Shown one piece after another: positions 55,767-64,000 of a DNA stretch of 64,000 nucleotides (position 1 is its first letter; the number at the start of each line of letters is the position of its first letter). Both the position numbers and the translations under genes were made by a program. The notes beneath the pieces were generated by a model. That model saw nothing but the letters and a program-made list of their open reading frames with translations, ran no database searches and had not been told where the DNA came from. Source of the DNA: Bryopsis sp. KO-2023 (taxonomy: Eukaryota; Chlorophyta; Ulvophyceae; Bryopsidales; Bryopsidaceae); assembly GCA_030272585.1 (NCBI GenBank), contig BSYQ01000003.1, positions 3,162,001-3,226,000 on the forward strand, read 5' to 3'.

Positions 55767-58233
55767 ATGCGGCAAACTGAGGGAAGGTCGCTGGGGAAGA
55801 GAGCTCGTTGGCTGTTCATCGCTGGCGTCAGTTTGATCTTGTTGTTTGCGTTGCCCCAATTTTCATCAAAGGCAGAAAATCTCGAGGAGGAAGGAGATCG
55901 AAAAATCATGGCCGAGGCTGGGAGCATGAAAGGAAAACAGTCGGAGGGAAGGTTCGAATTCGAGAAGCAAAAAATTTTCTTCAAGGATTATTCACCTGCA
56001 GGGAAAGGTCAGGGTGGTAACATGCATCTGTTGAACACTTATGCATTAGGGTAGCTGGCTTAAACGCCTGAAATTAATTTTCGCCACCTTTCCAATTGGT
56101 GGCGAAAAAAATAAGTCCGGCTAAACAAAGTTCTGGCCAAAAACAGTTCGGGGAAAAAAAGTTCCTTTAGAGAATGTCAGGAAAAAAACCATAGTGGCAT
56201 TGCATTGCGCATGGTGTAAAAAAAAAAGGAAACAGAGGATTTTAATACTTCCTGTTCAATAACACTTCATTTTCCCTTGTTTTCATTTTGTTATGTTTCT
56301 TTTTTGCATTTATTTTGCGGTATGGGTGGAATGTTGGAAATCTGTGGTGAATTTTGGAGTGAAGCAGAAAAAAAAATTGACTTTTTGCTATTCCCTTACA
56401 GCAAAAGCAACCGTCTTGCTCCTTCATGGTGCCAGATTTTCTTCAGCAACCTGGGAAGAAACGAAAACTCTCAATGAGCTGCAAGATGCAGGCATTCGGG
56501 CGTTTGCTGTGGACCTCCCTGGTGAAAAAAAATAAGAAATTAAATTAAAAAGAATTCCTCACATAATTAACAAAACACACGAAAAAAAAACGACAATCTG
56601 TTGGTTTCATTTTGTCCTTTGAAATTATGCTACCAAAATAAAAAGACAAAAATCGAATTTTTTGAATAAATACATATCTGTAATCATATCGATCGTTGAT
56701 GTATGAGTTACCTTGTGCAGGTTTTGCAAAAAGCAAGGGGGTGAAAGTTTCCGATCGGACTGCTTTTATGGAAGCATTGGTGAAATACATCGGAAAAGTA
56801 GGATTCATAGTGTCGCCTTCGGCCAGCGGGTATGCTGTTGTGTGGTCTGACATGGAGTCGAAAAAAATTCCACCAAGTTTAAAACAAGTTTTGTTCGCTT
56901 TTTTAATTGCAGCAGTATTTGACATGGTAGTGTTGCTTTCTTCGAGGGGTTTTCGTCGGTGCTCTTTTGCTTATCAGATTTTGTTATCAAATATTAGTTT
57001 CATGGAGACCCTTTGTTTGCTGGAGTCAAAATTATTGTCGTGACTAAAAATATAACCACGTTTTTTCTCTGTATACTACAATCCTTGTCCAGCAACAAAC
57101 ACAAAGGGAAAAAAAACTTGTTTTCTTTTTTTTTTTCTCAGATCTTTTTCGCTTCCCTATCTGGAGACTAAGGGAACGGAAATCGATGGGTTTATTCCTG
57201 TCGCTCCAGTGGGTGTGAGTGGATTTAAACCCAGCGGCGAAGTTAAAAAAAAGGTGAATAATTATATCCTCAAAATAAAATAAGAATAATAAAATAAAGA
57301 AATCAATAGTAATAATAACAGAGGATGTTGATGATGTGGGGGTGGAATCAATTTTTTTCTTCAACATCAGATGGCTTGGTGCGACACTAGCTGTTTTTTT
57401 CGGGCTAGCCGCTGAGAATGAGTTCATTTCAATTATGCACACCCAAAAAGAAAAAGAGACGCCAATCTGTTACATCACCACTGCCTTCCCAGCTCCAAAC
57501 AAGTAATTGACGTTTGGTCTAAAATCCAACGAAGCACAGTAGCCAATTCTATTGGCTGTTGACCCTTTTTTTTTCTTTTGGAGGTGAATTCTTGCAGTAT
57601 CTGTTCCCCAGGTCAGGTTTTGTTTTCTCCTTTTATATATACGGTGCTTATGGTTCTCTGTGTTTTGCGTTATGAAATATAGTTGAAGGTGTTTGCTGTG
57701 GTTGGGGAGAAGGATGGCGGAGGGGTCAGGGACCTTGAAAAATTCGAAACACTTTTCAAAAATTTCGACAAGGTATGTTGGACTCTGCTTTGTAGGTTTC
57801 TTTTTCAAAAAAAAGAAACATATTTATTTATTTCTGTGAATTGCTTTTTCTTTAATAATTTTATTAATGATAGCACAAAGCAGGGATGCATTATTCGTTG
57901 TTGTTTTTTAAATAAATAAAGGTTCTTTTTTCACTTACTCACATGATCACGATGATGTTTGATTGAATGAAACAAATATTCAGAAAATCAACCTTTTTTT
58001 TTCTCTTGAAAGAAGAAGGAAAAGTATATTCAACACCAATGTATAAACGGTGTAAACGATTTTAACAGATTCAACGGCAAAAAAAGAGGTATCGGTGTAA
58101 TTGTTTCTATTGGTGGCTTTGCTTGCAGCTTATCATAAAAGATGGATCTCATCCAGCCTACCTGGATGCTCCCGACCTTTGGAACAAAGAACTCATTGCC
58201 TTCATTCTGAAAGTTGCCAAGGATGATAGATAA
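55767..58233 (+). CDS. ABHD14-like alpha/beta hydrolase with N-terminal membrane helix
   Basis: Six exons: 55767-56007, 56402-56521, 56721-56829, 57142-57253, 57683-57772, 58129-58233; 258 aa, phases consistent. Residues 14-30 ([17 protein letters not shown]) form a signal anchor. The catalytic fold begins [16 protein letters not shown] (oxyanion loop) and FAVDLPG. The nucleophile motif is SPSASG, split by intron 3; then [20 protein letters not shown], the acidic-residue strand VFAVVGEKD, and the catalytic His in [10 protein letters not shown]. Order and wording match ABHD14/CIB proteins, of which ABHD14A is membrane anchored and ABHD14B is a cytosolic hydrolase/deacetylase. The substrate here is unknown. 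Confidence 0.85.
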
Positions 58234-58971
58234 TCCAATCAAAAATGGGCTGACTTCACAAATCAGCAATCTTGCACTGCTGATGATTTGGCTTTTTCTT
58301 TGTTTCAACTCTTTTTCCAAACCTTCGGACAAAAAGTCGTTCAAAGGAGTGTGTATAGTGTGCGTGTTTTTTTGTTTGCAATCACAGATTGGGTAGTATG
58401 GAACACTGGTGGGAAGATTTTGGGGTATGTTTCAAGTTCACGGGGTGGGTACTGAGGAAGGTTGTAATTGCAATGAAGGTCACATATGGGGGTGGCTGCC
58501 TTTGTATGAGAGTTGTTACTTGTACTGATATGGTCATGGATATGGATGAACAGTATGTGATTGAAGTTTTCCTGTAGGACAGGCCAAAACTTTTCCCTTC
58601 TTGTGTACTGACAGTTTCCGACAGCACTTCTTTTGATGTTGTAGTCTTTATATGAACCTCGGCATTCTCCGTTTTGCTCCATCACGCTCCATCCCGCTCC
58701 ATCCTCGTTCCACAACCTCAACATGAATTTCAGCCATCGATTTATTGACAAAGTGCCTGTCAGCAAAACACTGACGCTTCTTCCATTGCAGTTTGTATCA
58801 AACAGCCATCCAACTTACATGATTGTATGTCCCCACCCAAAACAAAAGTATATTGTACACCCACGAAAAAATCAAAAAAAATATACAAACAACTCGGACA
58901 CCCAACATTGATTCTTCTCTCCATTACACAATACAACCATCATTCGGTGAATGCATGCATCCTCCAATGCA
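58234..58971. other. Between convergent hydrolase and RING genes
   Basis: No coding seen. It should hold both 3' ends. Confidence 0.5.
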
Positions 58972-61277
58972 TCATTCCCATGCTACGACATTTCCCTTCT
59001 TTGCTTTTCGGCGACTTCTCTTCCCTCCCCCACCAGAATTGCTGCTGTTGGTTGGCTGGGTTGACCCACTGCCGGAGGCAGCAGTCGACCCACCCAACGG
59101 GGGGAAAGTTGTGCTTGGATTTCCCTGCAAGCAGAAAAGAAAAAAAAAAGGTTTGAAAGCTGACTCTTGTCATATTACCACCTCTCTCTTCCCCATTCCT
59201 CAGGATTGATTTGCTGCCAGACAAAAAATATCTCTGTGAGCAAGGTGCAGGGGAATTACCCCAGATCATCCAATAAAAGTATATATATATATATATATTT
59301 GTATGGTTCCGATAGGATTTTGTTACTTCCCCCTTCCCCTGTTTTGACACTTTCCCACCTCACTCCCCCCTTACAAAAATATAGGAAAAAAGGAATACCT
59401 GTTGTGCAGGCTGGTCATTGCTGCCACTGGTGGCATTCTTTTTCTTCTTTCCTTTTTTGCCCCCCGCTCCCACAGGCTGCGCGTAGTTGTGACCAGCACT
59501 GATATATCCACTTCGGCCAAAACGACGATTGCCAAGGACGATGCGTGCATGACCTTTGCGGCAATCAACAAAAAAAAACTGTTTTCAGAGTGCAACAAGA
59601 ACCTCCACCCACCCATCCAGATGCTCTGAATTTATATATTACATTTTACAAAAAACTATACATTATATTTTATTTTCTTATGTACATATTATTTTGCATA
59701 TATTATAGCCTTTTTAGTGTTTTTTTTCCTTTCAAACCACTGGCCAAACATTCAAATTTCCCAAATTCACCTGAGCTATATCTAATATCGCCCACCTGCA
59801 GCAGATGAAAAATAGTAGTCCTCGACTTCGTCGATATCTTCTTCGTCATATCCGAAATAACAGTCTTCCTCAGAGGGCATTCTGCGGTTGGTTCTGCCAG
59901 GCGTAGTACGTTCAATTTCCTGAACGTAAACAAAACAAGGAACTTATCAAATCAATAACACTTCTGGATTGAGCAGGGCGGGGCAGAACCTGGCGACTCA
60001 ATCGCTCATTTTTTTTAATGTTTTCTTGAATACATAATTCGTATTAATGATTAGGAATTTTGTTTATATTTATCTACAGATGATCACAATTTTTAATTTA
60101 CATTCCCTTATAAATTTTTATAGTTTCCTTTTGTTTTGGTTTTTTGGGGTTTGTTTTTTGATACCCCATCTCCTTGGGTTTGTGAACACGATACTATATA
60201 CTTTCCAGTCACAATATATTCTGAAACCAAAAAAAAAAAAAACTTGATCAAAAGTTACCATAGCAGCATTCATTTTCATTTGTTTTTTTCATTTTCATTT
60301 TTTTTTCAGCTCCGGAACTCTATTTCAAGACGTCCCTGGAACATCTATCCTGTTCAAACCACCCCCACTCACTTTGATTTTCGACTTGTACCAGTTGGCC
60401 CTCCTCAACAAGCATAGCCCTTCTTCCCTCATGTCATCGGTCACTGTGCCATCCAATTGCCTGAAACAAAGAATCGACTCCATCTTGCGTTTACACTGCG
60501 GGCAATTGCACGGGTCCTTCACAGCCGACCATTGAATTAAGCAGTACACTGCATCGCATTCAAATTCCAAATTCCATTATTCTCGTCGAAAACAAATAAA
60601 TAAAGAAAACTAAGTAAAAATTGTGCGACAAAAAACCTGACGGAATGATATCCTTGAAGGTGGACCCTGATATGCACTCGAGCACTTTCGAAAACGTGCA
60701 TCGTTTGCAAGTTTCCCCATAAAAATTCAAGTAGCTTTTTGAATTAAATTTCGATTTTGATTGGGAATAAGGCAATCTTGAAGAGAACCTTCAAGATCAT
60801 CCTGACCCTAAAAGAATAGTTCAGAAGAAAAAAGAAAGAGAGAAAAAGAAAAAAAAAAAGAGAGAGAGAGAGTTGATAGACCTATTTCTAAGGGTGGCCC
60901 AGAAAAACAAGGGTTTCCACCACACAATTGCTCTGAGTTCTCACCGCAATACACGTGTTCACAACCAGGCACCATCGCCATGTCCACTAAGTCGAAGTCG
61001 CGCATACATACTGGGCAATTTCCCCCCGAAGCCACGCTCGCTTGTGCATCGACGCACTGGGTTCGAAAAAATTAAAAAAAAAAACACAAGCACAACAAAA
61101 ATCACCAAAATAGGGTACACCGCGACACTGGCAGTTTCCATAGATCCTCGCTTCGAAAAAAAAACAACCGTTGATTGCGTTGACACGCACACATGATCAC
61201 ACCTCGTTGGTCCCCCCTGCCAAGCTCAACTCGTTGAGCACTTCGGCAACGCTGCTCGACCCAGCCCCTGATGCCAT
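58972..61277 (-). CDS. RING-finger protein, plant C3HC4 family
   Basis: Six exons: 61277-61203, 61056-60945, 60548-60373, 59919-59796, 59553-59399, 59124-58972; 264 aa, phases consistent. The RING is built from exons 2 and 3: CPVC, VPGCEHVYC, then VYCLIQW and CNCPQCKRKM, giving eight metal ligands of C3HC4 type. A conserved tail follows (FRQLDGTVTDDMREEG, CLLRRANWYK), an acidic block (DEEDIDEVEDYYF) and GNRRFGRSGYISAG, all in the order I know from plant RING proteins of unknown target. The C-terminus is low complexity and basic (KRSRRKAKKG). It is probably an E3 ubiquitin ligase, given the RING. The region 60560-60800 is an intron despite an open frame in it. Confidence 0.88.
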
Positions 61278-61646
61278 ACCGTTTGAAACCCAACTCCCCT
61301 TGCGGTGAGACAAGGTGAAAACGAGTTCTTAAACGCGAGTTGCGAAAGACGTCCTGTGTGGACGGTTTGGCCAGCAAGAAAGTACATTCGCATATTTCAG
61401 GCGAGATTCTAGGGACCTTCCCCCGTTTCCATCTGATTGGTGATATCACTGATATCATATCAGTGATATGCTACACATGGGTGCACACTGTCGAGTCACG
61501 GGTCGTGTGTGTGTCTCAGAGCGATATCGCATCACTGGCCATCCCTCTTTTTGACGCAGTGTTTGCGACTGGATCGTTTTGGGGATTTCTTCTTGCCAAC
61601 ACGAAACGGCATCCTCGATCGGAGCATAAAAGAGACATAGGTCGAG

Positions 61647-61720
61647 TGGAGGAGCGGGGTATCGATCCCCGTGCCTCTCGAATGTGAATCGAGCGCACCT
61701 CTCCTCTCCTCTCCTCGAGT
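61647..61720 (-). tRNA. tRNA-Val(CAC)-like sequence lacking a D arm
   Basis: On the minus strand the anticodon arm CTCGA-TTCACAT-TCGAG (anticodon CAC), variable loop AGGCA, T arm CGGGG-ATCGATA-CCCCG and acceptor CTCCTCC plus A are present. Upstream, where a D arm and A box should be, is only a GAGAGGAGAGG repeat; part of it could pair with the acceptor. It is probably a pseudogene. Confidence 0.5.
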
Positions 61721-61834
61721 ACTTTCCACCACGATGGGCCGCATATGTCGTCGTGCTCATAACCGTCAACATACGCCTAAAAAACCAAGGAAACTATCGC
61801 GCAGCAGTGTTCTTTTTTGTACCTCGATGTCCGT

Positions 61835-61930
61835 TCGCTCGTTCCTTCGTTCGTTCTTTCGTTCTTTCGTTCGTTCTTTCGTTCTTTCGGTCTTTCGGTC
61901 GTTCGTTTGTTCGTTCGTTTGTGTGTTTGC
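61835..61930. repeat. TTCG(T/G)TC microsatellite
   Basis: Tetranucleotide-like units TTCG and TTCT repeated across about 95 bases. Confidence 0.9.
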
Positions 61931-64000
61931 TTGTTTTGTGCCAAGAAAATTTTTCATGAAAACGAATCCGTTCCTCGAGAGAAACTCTGGTGGTACATGA
62001 AATGGAATGAAGAACGACTGGTGTTTGGTTCAGACTCTGAACTTCAGAGAACGGGACCAGTTAAGATTCAGAGAGTCATGTTGGGGTCGACTTGTGGGCC
62101 ACGAGTCGTGGGACAGTTGAAGGACGAGATAAGTTGCACAATGGCAGCCGTATTGTGGACAAACTTTGCAGAGGTGGAAATCAGAATGGAATGAATCCCT
62201 CTATTTTCGTTTTCTTGAACTTAATCAGGAACCGCATCCACATTGTGTATCTTTTTTCAAACATTTGTGTGGAAAGGAGTAATTAAGTTGGGCAGATGGT
62301 GGCAGTTTCTACAGCTAGGACTTGGTTCTGGTATTTAAAGGGACTTTGGTCGGAACAGTTCAATAGATGAAAGATTCTGATCGGGGAGCGCACTGCATGC
62401 TCTTGTTGATGCTCCCCGCTCATCTCCTGCTCCTTACCATTTTGACCCCTTAATAATGTGAAGTACACAGTAAAGACAAACTCTTATTCTCTTTGTGAAT
62501 CTCAACCAACCTGTGATATGCCGGCCAAGTAGTTGAAACTGATTTGGAAAGCGAAATCACATTTGACCTCCACAGAACCAAGAATCACTATCAAACACAG
62601 ACCTTTTCTTTCTTCCTTGATCTTTTCGCAATCAATGTCCCAGATTGTCAAAAATATCACAGATAGCGTTGATTCAACATGGACCTCCCCTCATTCACCC
62701 CAAACACATAATCACTACATAATAAAAAAAAGGCGGTTGCAAACTACTCAGGTGCCATCATCATGCGAAAAAGCCTTGAACAGGGTTTTTTCGCTGGTTC
62801 AGGGGATTTTTACCTAGTCAAAATTTACATAATATCACGAACCCCACCCCCACATCCCTAGAACACCCAATTGCCAAACCCAGAATTGACTCCACACCGA
62901 GGGTGGTTGACCCCCTCTTTTTTTTTTCTTCCCCGTTCTAAACACCACCTCGACCAGCATGCCCCTCTGTGAGACTTTGCCAAGAAAGCAGATGCATTAA
63001 AAAAAGGACGGCGAAAAAATACCCTCAGCCAAATCAAATCCTGTTTCGAATGGTATGATTTGATTGAACCCGAAAGCAAAAACAAACAAACGCATTGAAA
63101 ATGAAGAGAAAAAAAATCATACCTCGAGTTTTTGCAGCAAATTTTCACTGTATATCCTTGGACATATCGGAAATCGAGCTGCTTCATAACTTAACATCCC
63201 CGACAAAGCCAACCCCACCGAAATTATTTCTTCAGCAACTCCATAGAAACACCGCACACACACACAGAGACAGAGAGGGGGGAAAAAGAAAAAAGGAAAA
63301 AAAAAAAACCGCTAGATCTAGAGGACGTTTATTCGAATTTTTCTTACAAAAAAACGAACAAGATTTGTGTGAGAAATTGATATTTAAAATGTATGATGAA
63401 AAAGAAAAAAAAAGAAAAAAAAAATGCCTTGAGCCAACGGGGTTCTATTTGTCAATTTACACTCGGGGATATCACAACCTCCTTTTATCTTTTTTTTTGT
63501 TTTTTTCCCTTTTATCTTTTTTTTTTTTTTTGGTCCCCTCCCATAACCACCTCTTTTCCCCTCAAAACCCTTGTTTACACAGCAACATGAAATTTGAAGA
63601 AAGGGGGGGGGGGAGGGGGGGCGTTTTGGGCCATACCCACCAAAAATTAAAATCGAAAAATAAAAAAAACCAGGCCAGAGCGAGGCATTTTGAAATTAAA
63701 CTCCGGCTAGCAGTTCCATTCAATCCTTTCACCCTCCCTCCATAGGGCCCCTCCAAATTTTTCTTTTCCATTTTAAACCCTTTTTTTTTTGTTTTTTGTG
63801 TGTGCCCCTTCGTTGCTTGACCGTAAATAACCTAAAGAATTAGATGTATTTTTGTTTTCGCACAGATGTACCTATATATATTTAGAATTCATTTTTAACC
63901 CATTCTAGAAAATACATATCTATGTCCATCTTCTGTTCTTTTCTTTTTTTTTTCTGGGTTTTCATTAACATAAGCTCCCTTATATGTCTAAGAACTGGGC

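Larger units (their letters stand above)
61278..64000. other. AT-rich right end with a tRNA-like locus, no protein gene supported
   Basis: A frame at 61817-62194 ends in a stretch that looks coding (KWNEERLVFGSDSELQRTG), but its first half is a microsatellite. The last 900 bases are poly-A, poly-T and poly-G runs. Confidence 0.4.

Noticed and set aside
58071..58090. Small extra exon in the ABHD14-like gene
   Set aside because: It has acceptor and donor-like bases, but its length breaks the phase, while direct joining 57772 to 58129 keeps it and fits the family.
60560..60775. Open frame between RING exons 2 and 3
   Set aside because: Including it would split the RING between the first ligands and the Cys pair; skipping it gives an intact C3HC4 finger.
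61817..62194. 125-codon plus-strand frame near the right end
   Set aside because: Its first half translates a TTCG microsatellite into Arg/Ser/Phe repeats, and the second half has no known motif.

Overview
The window looks like nuclear DNA of a green-lineage eukaryote, most likely an alga. The genes are split by GT-AG introns. One encodes an ADP-glucose pyrophosphorylase with an S/R-rich, transit-peptide-like N-terminus; others encode an SnRK2-type kinase, a plant-type Shaker K+ channel with a cyclic-nucleotide-binding region, and a RING protein of a type I know from plants. I cannot name the species. All identifications are from motif memory and translated sequence; no database search was run.

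Bases 1 to about 22,000 are a nest of mobile elements with little or no host coding. Element A (plus strand, entering from the left) shows the chromodomain end of a Ty3/Gypsy pol, then an extra 604-codon ORF, a G-tract primer site and a 3' LTR (2816-3234). Next comes the degraded tail of element C (plus), with a G-tract and LTR start at 4748. Element B (minus) has a 987-aa gag and a pol cut off inside reverse transcriptase. Element D (minus) has a 5' LTR (18451-18913), gag, pol and again an extra ORF after integrase. A solo LTR of family A sits in pol D with a 5-bp target duplication, and a 467-bp inverted-repeat element with a tRNA-like core sits inside that LTR. Two hAT-like MITEs built of CTGTGCAG-type repeats follow at 19.5-20.5 kb, then an alternating TGTCGCAC array and a spliced, damaged zinc-finger ORF.

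From about 22 to 64 kb the DNA is AT-rich, full of homopolymer runs, and carries ordinary host genes: an intronless SAP-RRM RNA-binding protein (minus), MPP6 exosome cofactor (minus), SnRK2-like kinase (minus), NHP2 (minus), AGPase large-subunit-like (minus), URI1-like prefoldin (plus), K+ channel (minus), ABHD14-like hydrolase (plus) and a RING-finger protein (minus). I built exon models by hand; intron phases agree throughout, apart from a few uncertain 3' ends that are flagged. AGPase/URI1 and K+ channel/ABHD14 are divergent pairs. The genes form no pathway; MPP6 and NHP2 both act in nucleolar RNA processing, and AGPase and SnRK2 are metabolic and stress functions.

The most unusual feature is the recurring third ORF of the Gypsy elements. 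Two unrelated-looking copies, one per element, share an N-terminal helical region and a C-terminal Cys/His module with the motif LPCGxHxVC, placed where env would be in a retrovirus. Several tRNA-like sequences that keep their 3' half but have lost their 5' half are also worth a look.
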